In this document: positions 1 through 15,000 of the stretch, in pieces
Layout of the letters: every line of letters begins with the position of its first letter
How positions within the stretch are numbered: the stretch's first letter is position 1
From: Eukaryota sp. TZLM1-RC
Lineage: Eukaryota > Metamonada: BaSk clade
Length of the DNA stretch: 64,000 nucleotides
Reading direction: 5' to 3'
NCBI GenBank assembly: GCA_040285825.1
Contig: JAUPSS010000007.1
Location: 3,118,317-3,182,316 of the forward strand
The notes under the pieces: model-generated
Database searches by the model: none
What the model saw: only the letters and a program-made list of their open reading frames with translations
What the model was told of the DNA's origin: nothing
Position numbers and translations under genes: made by a program

Positions 1-3000
1 TTAAACATTAAATTGTAGTATCAAAAGTATACAATTGAATGTTGTAAACTAATAAAACAATTGCTGTAAGTGTAAGAGTATCGTTTTGATACGATTTACT
101 GAGAGCTCATATGAAGTTCTAGTTTCGTATATTGACCAATGGTTGTTTTATTACAATCTCAAATCTTAAAGTCATTTGGGACAATTAATATAACAATTAT
201 TGGTGTTAAAGTCCGTGCTATGGTCATTTGATTAGTCATTGGTTTGATTGGTTTGAATGGTCATTGTATGATTAGATGAGTTGCATGTAGTCCTTTATGT
301 ACTAGATGTGATCAACTTGTGATCAAACTTTGTGTGAAATTGTGTGTTAGTAATGTTGGCTATGTGTTGCTTGATCAGTACAAACTCATGATTACATTTT
401 TCAAATGATTTTGTATATATTTGAATTAATTGAGTGTATTAATTTTTAAACGATTAAATTGTAAAAAGTATCAAAAAGTATACAATTGAATGTTGTAAAC
501 TAATAAAACAATTGCTGTAGAGATGTAAAGTATCGTTTTGATACGATTTACTGGGAGCTCATATGAAGTTCCTAGTTTCGTATATTGACCAATGGTTGTT
601 TATTACAATCATTGGTCAAATCTTTAAAGTCCATTTTGGGACAATTAATATAACAATTGTGGTGTTAAAGTCCGTGCTATGGTCATTTTTGAGTAGTCAT
701 TGGTATGATTGGTTGAATGGTCATTGGTGATGATTGAGTGAGTTGCATGTAGTCTTTATGTACTAGATGTGATCAACTTGTGATCAAACTTTGTGTGAAA
801 TTGTGTGTTAGTAATGTTGGCTATGTGTTACTTGATCAGTACAAACTCATGATTACATTTTCAAATGATTTTGTATATATTTGAATTAATTGAGTGTATT
901 AATTTTTTTAAACATTAAATTGTAAAAGTAAAAATCAAAAAGTATACAATTGAATGTTGTAAAACTAATAAAACAATTGCTGTAAGTGTAAGAGTATCGT
1001 TTTTGATACGATTTACTGAGAGCTCATATGAAGTTCCTAGTTTCGTATATTGACCAATGGTTGTTTATTACAATCATTGGTCAAATCTTCTAAAAATCCA
1101 TTTTGGGACAATTAATATAACAATTGTGGTGTTAAAAGTCCGTGCTATGGTCATTTGAGTAGTCATTGGTATGATTGGTTGAATGGTCATTGGTATGATT
1201 AGATGAGTTGCATGTAGTCTTTATGTACTAGATGTGATCAACTTGTGATCAAACTTTGTGTGAAATTGTGTGTTAGTAATGTTGGCTATGTGTTACTTGA
1301 TCAGTACAAACTCATGATTACATTTTCAAATGATTTTGTATATATTTGAATTAATTGAGTGTATTAATTTTTAAACATTAAATTGTAAAAAAAGTAAAAA
1401 TCAAAAAGTATACAATTGAATGTTGTAAACTAATAAAACAATTGCTGTAAGTGTAAGAGTATCGTTTTTGATACGATTTACTGAGAGCTCATATGAAGTT
1501 CCTAGTTTCGTATATTGACCAATGGTTGTTTATTACAATCATTGGTCAAATCTTTAAAAGATCCATTTTGGGACAATTAATATAACAATTGTGGTGTTAA
1601 AGTCCGTGCTATGGTCATTTGAGTAGTCATTGGTATGATTGGTTGAATGGTCATTGGTATGATTAGATGAGTTGCATGTAGTCTTTATGTACTAGATGTG
1701 ATCAACTTGTGATCAAACTTTGTGTGAAATTGTGTGTGAGTAATGTTGGCTATGTGTTACTTGATCAGTACAAACTCATGATTACATTTTTCAAATGATT
1801 TTGTATATATTTGAATTAATTGAGTGTATTAATTTTTTTAAACATTAAATTGTAAAAAAAGTAAAAAAATCAAAAAAGTATACAATTGAATGTTGTAAAC
1901 TAATAAAAACAATTGCTGTAAGTGTAAGAGTATCGTTTTTGATACGATTTACTGAGAGCTCATATGAAGTTCCTAGTTTCGTATATTGACCAATGGTTGT
2001 TTATTACAATCATTGGTCAAATCTTTAAAGTCCATTTTGGGACAATTAATATAACAATTGTGGTGTTAAAGTCCGTGCTATGGTCATTTGAGTAGTCATT
2101 GGTATGATTGGTTGAATGGTCATTGGTATGATTAGATGAGTTGCATGTAGTCTTTATGTACTAGATGTGATCAACTTGTGATCAAACTTTGTGTGAAATT
2201 GTGTGTTAGTAATGTTGGCTATGTGTTACTTGATCAGTACAAACTCATGATTACATTTTCAAATGATTTTGTATATATTTGAATTAATTGAGTGTATTAA
2301 TTTTTAAACATTAAATTGTAAAAAAAGTAAAAATCAAAAAGTATACAATTGAATGTTGTAAACTAATAAAACAATTGCTGTAAGTGTAAGAGTATCGTTT
2401 TTTTGATACGATTTACTGAGAGCTCATATGAAGTTCCTAGTTTCGTATATTGACCAATGGTTGTTTATTACAATCATTGGTCAAATCTTCTAAAGTCCAT
2501 TTTGGGACAATTAATATAACAATTGTGGTGTTAAAGTCCGTGCTATGGTCATTTGAGTAGTCATTGGTATGATTGGTTGAATGGTCATTGGTATGATTAG
2601 ATGAGTTGCATGTAGTCTTTATGTACTAGATGTGATCAACTTGTGATCAAACTTTGTGTGAAATTGTGTGTGAGTAATGTTGGCTATGTGTTGCTTGATC
2701 AGTACAAACTCATGATTACATTTTTCAAATGATTTTTGTATATATTTGAATTAATTGAGTGTATTAATTTTTAAACATTAAATTGTAAAAAAAGTAAAAA
2801 ATCAAAAAGTATACAATTGAATGTTGTAAACTAATAAAAACAATTGCTGTAAGTGTAAGAGTATCGTTTTTTTGATACGATTTACTGAGAGCTCATATGA
2901 AGTTCCTAGTTTCGTATATTGACCAATGGTTGTTTTATTACAATCATTGGTCAAATCTTTCAAAGTCCATTTTGGGACAATTAATATAACAATTGTGGTG

Positions 3001-6000
3001 TTAAAGTCCGTGCTATGGTCATTTGATTAGTCATTGGTATGATTGGTTGAATGGTCATTGGTATGATTAGATGAGTTGCATGTAGTCTTTATGTACTAGA
3101 TGTGATCAACTTGTGATCAAACTTTGTGTGAAATTGTGTGTGAGTAATGTTGGCTATGTGTTACTTGATCAGTACAAACTCATGATTACATTTTTCAAAT
3201 GATTTTGTATATATTTGAATTAATTGAGTGTATTAATTTTTTTAAACATTAAATTGTAAAAAAAGTAAAAAAATCAAAAAAGTATACAATTGAATGTTGT
3301 AAACTAATAAAAACAATTGCTGTAAGTGTAAGAGTATCGTTTTTGATACGATTTACTGAGAGCTCATATGAAGTTCCTAGTTTCGTATATTGACCAATGG
3401 TTGTTTATTACAATCATTGGTCAAATCTACTAAAATCCATTTTGGGACAATTAATATAACAATTGTGGTGTTAAAGTCCGTGCTATGGTCATTTGAGTAG
3501 TCATTGGTATGATTGGTTGAATGGTCATTGGTGTGATTTGATGAGTTGCATGTAGTCTTTATGTACTAGATGTGATCAACTTGTGATCAAACTTTGTGTG
3601 AAATTGTGTGTTAGTAATGTTGGCTATGTGTTACTTGATCAGTACAAACTCATGATTACATTTTCAAATGATTTTGTATATATTTGAATTAATTGAGTGT
3701 ATTAATTTTTTTAAACATTAAATTGTAAAAAAAGTAAAAAAATCAAAAAGTATACAATTGAATGTTGTAAACTAATAAAAACAATTGCTGTAAGTGTAAG
3801 AGTATCGTTTTTTTGATACGATTTACTGAGAGCTCATATGAAGTTCCTAGTTTCGTATATTGACCAATGGTTGTTTATTACAATCATTGGTCAAATCTTA
3901 AAATCCATTTGGGACAATTAATATAACAATTGTGGTGTTAAAGTCCGTGCTATGGTCATTTGAGTAGATCATTGGTTTGATTGGTTGAATGGTCATTGGT
4001 ATGATTAGATGAGTTGCATGTAGTCTTTATGTACTAGATGTGATCAACTTGTGATCAAACTTTGTGTGAAATTGTGTGTTAGTAATGTTGGCTATGTGTT
4101 ACTTGATCAGTACAAACTCATGATTACATTTTCAAATGATTTTTGTATATATTTGAATTAATTGAGTGTATTAATTTTTAAACATTAAATTGTAAAAAAA
4201 GTAAAAAAATCAAAAAAAGTATACAATTGAATGTTGTAAACTAATAAAACAATTGCTGTAAGTGTAAGAGTATCGTTTTTGATACGATTTACTGAGAGCT
4301 CATATGAAGTTCCTAGTTTCGTATATTGACCAATGGTTGTTTATTACAATCATTGGTCAAATCTTTAAAAGTCCATTTTGGGACAATTAATATAACAATT
4401 GTGGTGTTAAAGTCCGTGCTATGGTCATTTGAGTAGTCATTGGTATGATTGGTTGAATGGTCATTGGTATGATTAGATGAGTTGCATGTAGTCTTTATGT
4501 ACTAGATGTGATCAACTTGTGATCAAACTTTGTGTGAAATTGTGTGTGAGTAATGTTGGCTATGTGTTACTTGATCAGTACAAACTCATGATTACATTTT
4601 CAAATGATTTTGTATATATTTGAATTAATTGAGTGTATTAATTTTTTTAAACATTAAATTGTAAAAAAAGTAAAAAAATCAAAAAGTATACAATTGAATG
4701 TTGTAAACTAATAAAAACAATTGCTGTAAGTGTAAGAGTATCGTTTTTGATACGATTTACTGAGAGCTCATATGAAGTTCCTAGTTTCGTATATTGACCA
4801 ATGGTTGTTTATTACAATCATTGGTCAAATCTTTAAAAGTCCATTTTGGGACAATTAATATAACAATTGTGGTGTTAAAGTCCGTGCTATGGTCATTTGA
4901 GTAGTCATTGGTATGATTGGTTGAATGGTCATTGGTATGATTAGATGAGTTGCATGTAGTCTTTATGTACTAGATGTGATCAACTTGTGATCAAACTTTG
5001 TGTGAAATTGTGTGTTAGTAATGTTGGCTATGTGTTACTTGATCAGTACAAACTCATGATTACATTTTTCAAATGATTTTGTATATATTTGAATTAATTG
5101 AGTGTATTAATTTTTTTAAACATTAAATTGTAAAAAAAGTAAAAAAATCAAAAAGTATACAATTGAATGTTGTAAACTAATAAAACAATTGCTGTAAGTG
5201 TAAGAGTATCGTTTTTTTGATACGATTTACTGAGAGCTCATATGAAGTTCCTAGTTTCGTATATTGACCAATGGTTGTTTATTACAATCATTGTCAAATC
5301 TTCAAAGTCCATTTTGGGACAATTAATATAACAATTGTGGTGTTAAAGTCCGTGCTATGGTCATTTGAGTAGTCATTGGTATGATTGGTTGAATGGTCAT
5401 TGGTATGATTAGATGAGTTGCATGTAGTCCTTTATGTACTAGATGTGATCAACTTGTGATCAAACTTTGTGTGAAATTGTGTGTGAGTAATGTTGGCTAT
5501 GTGTTACTTGATCAGTACAAACTCATGATTACATTTTCAAATGATTTTGTATATATTTGAATTAATTGAGTGTATTAATTTTTTTAAACATTAAATTGTA
5601 AAAAAAGTAAAAAAATCAAAAAGTATACAATTGAATGTTGTAAACTAATAAAACAATTGCTGTAAGTGTAAGAGTATCGTTTTTGATACGATTTACTGAG
5701 AGCTCATATGAAGTTCCTAGTTTCGTATATTGACCAATGGTTGTTTATTACAATCATTGGTCAAATCTTTAAAAGTCCATTTTGGGACAATTAATATAAC
5801 AATTGTGGTGTTAAAGTCCGTGCTATGGTCATTTGAGTAGTCATTGGTATGATTGGTTGAATGGTCATTGGTATGATTTAGATGAGTTGCATGTAGTCTT
5901 TATGTACTAGATGTGATCAACTTGTGATCAAACTTTGTGTGAAATTGTGTGTTAGTAATGTTGGCTATGTGTTACTTGATCAGTACAAACTCATGATTAC

Positions 6001-9000
6001 ATTTTCAAATGATTTTTGTATATATTTGAATTAATTGAGTGTATTAATTTTTTTAAACATTAAATTGTAAAAAAAGTAAAAAAATCAAAAAAAGTATACA
6101 ATTGAATGTTGTAAACTAATAAAACAATTGCTGTAAGTGTAAGAGTATCGTTTTTGATACGATTTACTGAGAGCTCATATGAAGTTCCTAGTTTCGTATA
6201 TTGACCAATGGTTGTTTATTACAATCATTGGTCAAATCTTTAAAAGTCCATTTTGGGACAATTAATATAACAATTGTGGTGTTAAAGTCCGTGCTATGGT
6301 CATTTGAGTAGTCATTGGTATGATTGGTTGAATGGTCATTGGTATGATTAGATGAGTTGCATGTAGTCTTTATGTACTAGATGTGATCAACTTGTGATCA
6401 AACTTTGTGTGAAATTGTGTGTTAGTAATGTTGGCTATGTGTTACTTGATCAGTACAAACTCATGATTACATTTTTCAAATGATTTTGTATATATTTGAA
6501 TTAATTGAGTGTATTAATTTTTTTAAACATTAAATTGTAAAAAAAGTAAAAAAATCAAAAAAAGTATACAATTGAATGTTGTAAACTAATAAAAACAATT
6601 GCTGTAAGTGTAAGAGTATCGTTTTTTTGATACGATTTACTGAGAGCTCATATGAAGTTCCTAGTTTCGTATATTGACCAATGGTTGTTTATTACAATCA
6701 TTGGTCAAATCTTCAAAAGTCCATTTTGGGACAATTAATATAACAATTGTGGTGTTAAAGTCCGTGCTATGGTCATTTGAGTAGTCATTGGTATGATTGG
6801 TTGAATGGTCATTGGTATGATTAGATGAGTTGCATGTAGTCTTTATGTACTAGATGTGATCAACTTGTGATCAAACTTTGTGTGAAATTGTGTGTGAGTA
6901 ATGTTGGCTATGTGTTACTTGATCAGTACAAACTCATGATTACATTTTCAAATGATTTTTGTATATATTTGAATTAATTGAGTGTATTAATTTTTTTAAA
7001 CATTAAATTGTAAAAAAAGTAAAAAAATCAAAAAAAGTATACAATTGAATGTTGTAAAACTAATAAAACAATTGCTGTAAGTGTAAGAGTATCGTTTTTT
7101 TGATACGATTTACTGAGAGCTCATATGAAGTTCCTAGTTTCGTATATTGACCAATGGTTGTTTATTACAATCATTGGTCAAATCTTTAAAAGTCCATTTT
7201 GGGACAATTAATATAACAATTGTGGTGTTAAAGTCCGTGCTATGGTCATTTGAGTAGTCATTGGTATGATTGGTTGAATGGTCATTGGTATGATTAGATG
7301 AGTTGCATGTAGTCTTTATGTACTAGATGTGATCAACTTGTGATCAAACTTTGTGTGAAATTGTGTGTTAGTAATGTTGGCTATGTGTTACTTGATCAGT
7401 ACAAACTCATGATTACATTTTTCAAATGATTTTTGTATATATTTGAATTAATTGAGTGTATTAATTTTTTTAAACATTAAATTGTAAAAAAAGTAAAAAA
7501 ATCAAAAAGTATACAATTGAATGTTGTAAACTAATAAAACAATTGCTGTAAGTGTAAGAGTATCGTTTTTTTGATACGATTTACTGAGAGCTCATATGAA
7601 GTTCCTAGTTTCGTATATTGACCAATGGTTGTTTATTACAATCATTGGTCAAATCTTCTAAAAGTCCATTTTGGGACAATTAATATAACAATTGTGGTGT
7701 TAAAGTCCGTGCTATGGTCATTTGAGTAGTCATTGGTATGATTGGTTGAATGGTCATTGGTATGATTAGATGAGTTGCATGTAGTCTTTATGTACTAGAT
7801 GTGATCAACTTGTGATCAAACTTTGTGTGAAATTGTGTGTGAGTAATGTTGGCTATGTGTTACTTGATCAGTACAAACTCATGATTACATTTTCAAATGA
7901 TTTTGTATATATTTGAATTAATTGAGTGTATTAATTTTTTTAAACATTAAATTGTAAAAAAAGTAAAAAAATCAAAAAAAGTATACAATTGAATGTTGTA
8001 AACTAATAAAACAATTGCTGTAAGTGTAAGAGTATCGTTTTTTTGATACGATTTACTGAGAGCTCATATGAAGTTCCTAGTTTCGTATATTGACCAATGG
8101 TTGTTTATTACAATCATTGGTCAAAATCTTCTAAAGTCCATTTTTGGGACAATTAATATAACAATTGTGGTGTTAAAGTCCGTGCTATGGTCATTTGAGT
8201 AGTCATTGGTATGATTGGTTGAATGGTCATTGGTATGATTAGATGAGTTGCATGTAGTCTTTATGTACTAGATGTGATCAACTTGTGATCAAACTTTGTG
8301 TGAAATTGTGTGTTAGTAATGTTGGCTATGTGTTGCTTGATCAGTACAAACTCATGATTACATTTTTCAAATGATTTTGTATATATTTGAATTAATTGAG
8401 TGTATTAATTTTTTTAAACATTAAATTGTAAAAAAAGTAAAAAAATCAAAAAGTATACAATTGAATGTTGTAAACTAATAAAAACAATTGCTGTAAGTGT
8501 AAGAGTATCGTTTTTGATACGATTTACTGAGAGCTCATATGAAGTTCCTAGTTTCGTATATTGACCAATGGTTGTTTATTACAATCATTGGTCAAATCTT
8601 AAGTCCATTTGGGACAATTAATATAACAATTGTGGTGTTAAAGTCCGTGCTATGGTCATTTGAGTAGTCATTGGTATGATTGGTTGAATGGTCATTGGTA
8701 TGATTAGATGAGTTGCATGTAGTCTTTATGTACTAGATGTGATCAACTTGTGATCAAACTTTGTGTGAAATTGTGTGTTAGTAATGTTGGCTATGTGTTA
8801 CTTGATCAGTACAAACTCATGATTACATTTTCAAATGATTTTGTATATATTTGAATTAATTGAGTGTATTAATTTTTTTAAACATTAAATTGTAAAAAAA
8901 GTAAAAAAATCAAAAAGTATACAATTGAATGTTGTAAACTAATAAAACAATTGCTGTAAGTGTAAGAGTATCGTTTTTGATACGATTTACTGAGAGCTCA

Positions 9001-12000
9001 TATGAAGTTCCTAGTTTCGTATATTGACCAATGGTTGTTTATTACAATCATTGGTCAAATCTTCAAAAGTCCATTTTGGGACAATTAATATAACAATTGT
9101 GGTGTTAAAGTCCGTGCTATGGTCATTTGAGTAGTCATTGGTATGATTGGTTGAATGGTCATTGGTATGATTAGATGAGTTGCATGTAGTCTTTATGTAC
9201 TAGATGTGATCAACTTGTGATCAAACTTTGTGTGAAATTGTGTGTGAGTAATGTTGGCTATGTGTTACTTGATCAGTACAAACTCATGATTACATTTTTC
9301 AAATGATTTTTGTATATATTTGAATTAATTGAGTGTATTAATTTTTTTTAAACATTAAATTGTAAAAAAAGTAAAAAAATCAAAAAGTATACAATTGAAT
9401 GTTGTAAACTAATAAAACAATTGCTGTAAGTGTAAGAGTATCGTTTTTGATACGATTTACTGAGAGCTCATATGAAGTTCCTAGTTTCGTATATTGACCA
9501 ATGGTTGTTTATTACAATCATTGGTCAAATCTTCAAAAGTCCATTTTGGGACAATTAATATAACAATTGTGGTGTTAAAGTCCGTGCTATGGTCATTTGG
9601 TGTCATTGGTTTGATTGGTTGAATGGTCATTGGTATGATTAGATGAGTTGCATGTAGTCTTTATGTACTAGATGTGATCAACTTGTGATCAAACTTTGTG
9701 TGAAATTGTGTGTTAGTAATGTTGGCTATGTGTTACTTGATCAGTACAAACTCATGATTACATTTTCAAATGATTTTGTATATATTTGAATTAATTGAGT
9801 GTATTAATTTTTTTAAACATTAAATTGTAAAAAAAGTAAAAAAATCAAAAAAGTATACAATTGAATGTTGTAAACTAATAAAAACAATTGCTGTAAGTGT
9901 AAGAGTATCGTTTTTTTGATACGATTTACTGAGAGCTCATATGAAGTTCCTAGTTTCGTATATTGACCAATGGTTGTTTATTACAATCATTGGTCAAATC
10001 TTTAAAGTCCATTTTGGGACAATTAATATAACAATTGTGGTGTTAAAGTCCGTGCTATGGTCATTTGAGTAGTCATTGGTATGATTGGTTGAATGGTCAT
10101 TGGTATGATTAGATGAGTTGCATGTAGTCTTTATGTACTAGATGTGATCAACTTGTGATCAAACTTTGTGTGAAATTGTGTGTGAGTAATGTTGGCTATG
10201 TGTTACTTGATCAGTACAAACTCATGATTACATTTTCAAATGATTTTTGTATATATTTGAATTAATTGAGTGTATTAATTTTTTTAAACATTAAATTGTA
10301 AAAAAAGTAAAAAAATCAAAAAAAGTATACAATTGAATGTTGTAAACTAATAAAACAATTGCTGTAAGTGTAAGAGTATCGTTTTTTTGATACGATTTAC
10401 TGAGAGCTCATATGAAGTTCCTAGTTTCGTATATTGACCAATGGTTGTTTATTACAATCATTGGTCAAATCTTCAAGAATCCATTTTGGGACAATTAATA
10501 TAACAATTGTGGTGTTAAAGTCCGTGCTATGGTCATTTGAGTAGTCATTGGTTTGATTGGTTGAATGGTCATTGGTATGATTAGATGAGTTGCATGTAGT
10601 CTTTATGTACTAGATGTGATCAACTTGTGATCAAACTTTGTGTGAAATTGTGTGTGAGTAATGTTGGCTATGTGTTACTTGATCAGTACAAACTCATGAT
10701 TACATTTTTCAAATGATTTTGTATATATTTGAATTAATTGAGTGTATTAATTTTTTTAAACATTAAATTGTAAAAAAAGTAAAAAAATCAAAAAAAGTAT
10801 ACAATTGAATGTTGTAAACTAATAAAAACAATTGCTGTAAGTGTAAGAGTATCGTTTTTGATACGATTTACGAGGCTCATATGAAGTTCCTAGTTTCGTA
10901 TATTGACCAATGGTTGTTTATTACAATCATTGGTCAAATCTAAAAGTCCATTTTGGGACAATTAATATAACAATTGTGGTGTTAAAGTCCGTGCTATGGT
11001 CATTTGAGTAGTCATTGGTATGATTGGTTGAATGGTCATTGGTATGATTAGATGAGTTGCATGTAGTCTTTATGTACTAGATGTGATCAACTTGTGATCA
11101 AACTTTGTGTGAAATTGTGTGTGAGTAATGTTGGCTATGTGTTACTTGATCAGTACAAACTCATGATTACATTTTTCAAATGATTTTGTATATATTTGAA
11201 TTAATTGAGTGTATTAATTTTTTTAAACATTAAATTGTAAAAAAAGTAAAAAAATCAAAAAAAGTATACAATTGAATGTTGTAAACTAATAAAAACAATT
11301 GCTGTAAGTGTAAGAGTATCGTTTTTTTGATACGATTTACTGAGAGCTCATATGAAGTTCCTAGTTTCGTATATTGACCAATGGTTGTTTATTACAATCA
11401 TTGGTCAAATCTAAAAGTCCATTTTGGGACAATTAATATAACAATTGTGGTGTTAAAGTCCGTGCTATGGTCATTTGAGTAGTCATTGGTATGATTGGTT
11501 GAATGGTCATTGGTATGATTAGATGAGTTGCATGTAGTCTTTATGTACTAGATGTGATCAACTTGTGATCAAACTTTGTGTGAAATTGTGTGTGAGTAAT
11601 GTTGGCTATGTGTTACTTGATCAGTACAAACTCATGATTACATTTTCGTGATTTTGTATATATTTGAATTAATTGAGTTTATTAATTTTTTTAAACATTA
11701 AATTGTAAAAAAAGTAAAAAAATCAAAAAGTATACAATTGAATGTTGTAAACTAATAAAACAATTGCTGTAAGTGTAAGAGTATCGTTTTTGATACGATT
11801 TACTGAGAGCTCATATGAAGTTCCTAGTTTCGTATATTGACCAATGGTTGTTTATTACAATCATTGGTCAAATCTTCAAAAGTCCATTTTGGGACAATTA
11901 ATATAACAATTGTGGTGTTAAAGTCCGTGCTATGGTCATTTGAGTAGTCATTGGTATGATTGGTTGAATGGTCATTGGTATGATTAGATGAGTTGCATGT

Positions 12001-15000
12001 AGTCTTTATGTACTAGATGTGATCAACTTGTGATCAAACTTTGTGTGAAATTGTGTGTGAGTAATGTTGGCTATGTGTTACTTGATCAGTACAAACTCAT
12101 GATTACATTTTCAAATGATTTTGTATATATTTGAATTAATTGAGTGTATTAATTTTTTTAAACATTAAATTGTAAAAAAAGTAAAAAAATCAAAAAAGTA
12201 TACAATTGAATGTTGTAAACTAATAAAACAATTGCTGTAAGTGTAAGAGTATCGTTTTTTTGATACGATTTACTGAGAGCTCATATGAAGTTCCTAGTTT
12301 CGTATATTGACCAATGGTTGTTTATTACAATCATTGGTCAAATCTTTCAAAAGTCCATTTTGGGACAATTAATATAACAATTGTGGTGTTAAAGTCCGTG
12401 CTATGGTCATTTGAGTAGTCATTGGTATGATTGGTTGAATGGTCATTGGTATGATTAGATGAGTTGCATGTAGTCTTTATGTACTAGATGTGATCAACTT
12501 GTGATCAAACTTTGTGTGAAATTGTGTGTTAGTAATGTTGGCTATGTGTTACTTGATCAGTACAAACTCATGATTACATTTTCAAATGATTTTGTATATA
12601 TTTGAATTAATTGAGTGTATTAATTTTTTTAAACATTAAATTGTAAAAAGTAAAAAATCAAAAGTATACAATTGAATGTTGTAAACTAATAAAAACAATT
12701 GCTGTAAGTGTAAGAGTATCGTTTTTGATACGATTTACTGAGAGCTCATATGAAGTTCCTAGTTTCGTATATTGACCAATGGTTGTTTATTACAATCATT
12801 GGTCAAATCTTCAAAAGTCCATTTTGGGACAATTAATATAACAATTGTGGTGTTAAAGTCCGTGCTATGGTCATTTGAGTAGTCATTGGTATGATTGGTT
12901 GAATGGTCATTGGTATGATTAGATGAGTTGCATGTAGTCTTTATGTACTAGATGTGATCAACTTGTGATCAAACTTTGTGTGAAATTGTGTGTGAGTAAT
13001 GTTGGCTATGTGTTACTTGATCAGTACAAACTCATGATTACATTTTTCAAATGATTTTGTATATATTTGAATTAATTGAGTGTATTAATTTTTAAACATT
13101 AAATTGTAAAAAGTAAAAAATCAAAAGTATACAATTGAATGTTGTAAACTAATAAAAACAATTGCTGTAAGTGTAAGAGTATCGTTTTTGATACGATTTA
13201 CTGAGAGCTCATATGAAGTTCCTAGTTTCGTATATTGACCAATGGTTGTTTATTACAATCATTGGTCAAATCTTCAAAATCCATTTTGGGACAATTAATA
13301 TAACAATTGTGGTGTTAAAGTCCGTGCTATGGTCATTTTGAGTAGTCATTGGTATGATTGGTTGAATGGTCATTGGTATGATTAGATGAGTTGCATGTAG
13401 TCTTTATGTACTAGATGTGATCAACTTGTGATCAAACTTTGTGTGAAATTGTGTGTGAGTAATGTTGGCTATGTGTTGCTTGATCAGTACAAACTCATGA
13501 TTACATTTTCAAATGATTTTTGTATATATTTGAATTAATTGAGTGTATTAATTTTTTTAAACATTAAATTGTAAAAAAAGTAAAAAAATCAAAAAAAGTA
13601 TACAATTGAATGTTGTAAACTAATAAAAACAATTGCTGTAAGTGTAAGAGTATCGTTTTTTTGATACGATTTACTGAGAGCTCATATGAAGTTCCTAGTT
13701 TCGTATATTGACCAATGGTTGTTTATTACAATCATTGGTCAAATCTAAGTCCATTTGGGACAATTAATATAACAATTGTGGTGTTAAAGTCCGTGCTATG
13801 GTCATTTGAGTAGTCATTGGTATGATTGGTTGAATGGTCATTGGTATGATTAGATGAGTTGCATGTAGTCTTTATGTACTAGATGTGATCAACTTGTGAT
13901 CAAACTTTGTGTGAAATTGTGTGTTAGTAATGTTGGCTATGTGTTACTTGATCAGTACAAACTCATGATTACATTTTCAAATGATTTTGTATATATTTGA
14001 ATTAATTGAGTGTATTAATTTTTTTAAACATTAAATTGTAAAAAAAGTAAAAAAATCAAAAAAAGTATACAATTGAATGTTGTAAACTAATAAAAACAAT
14101 TGCTGTAAGTGTAAGAGTATCGTTTTTGATACGATTTACTGAGAGCTCATATGAAGTTCCTAGTTTCGTATATTGACCAATGGTTGTTTATTACAATCAT
14201 TGGTCAAATCTTCAAAAGTCCATTTTGGGACAATTAATATAACAATTGTGGTGTTAAAGTCCGTGCTATGGTCATTTGAGTAGTCATTGGTATGATTGGT
14301 TGAATGGTCATTGGTATGATTAGATGAGTTGCATGTAGTCTTTATGTACTAGATGTGATCAACTTGTGATCAAACTTTGTGTGAAATTGTGTTAGTAATG
14401 TTGGCTATGTGTTACTTGATCAGTACAAACTCATGATTACATTTTCAAATGATTTTTGTATATATTTGAATTAATTGAGTGTATTAATTTTTTTAAACAT
14501 TAAATTGTAAAAAAAGTAAAAAAATCAAAAAGTATACAATTGAATGTTGTAAACTAATAAAACAATTGCTGTAAGTGTAAGAGTATCGTTTTTGATACGA
14601 TTTACTGAGAGCTCATATGAAGTTCCTAGTTTCGTATATTGACCAATGGTTGTTTATTACAATCATTGGTCAAATCTTCAAAAGTCCATTTTGGGACAAT
14701 TAATATAACAATTGTGGTGTTAAAGTCCGTGCTATGGTCATTTGAGTAGTCATTGGTATGATTGGTTGAATGGTCATTGGTATGATTAGATGAGTTGCAT
14801 GTAGTCTTTATGTACTAGATGTGATCAACTTGTGATCAAACTTTGTGTGAAATTGTGTGTTAGTAATGTTGGCTATGTGTTACTTGATCAGTACAAACTC
14901 ATGATTACATTTTTCAAATGATTTTGTATATATTTGAATTAATTGAGTGTATTAATTTTTTTAAACATTAAATTGTAAAAAAAGTAAAAAAATCAAAAAA

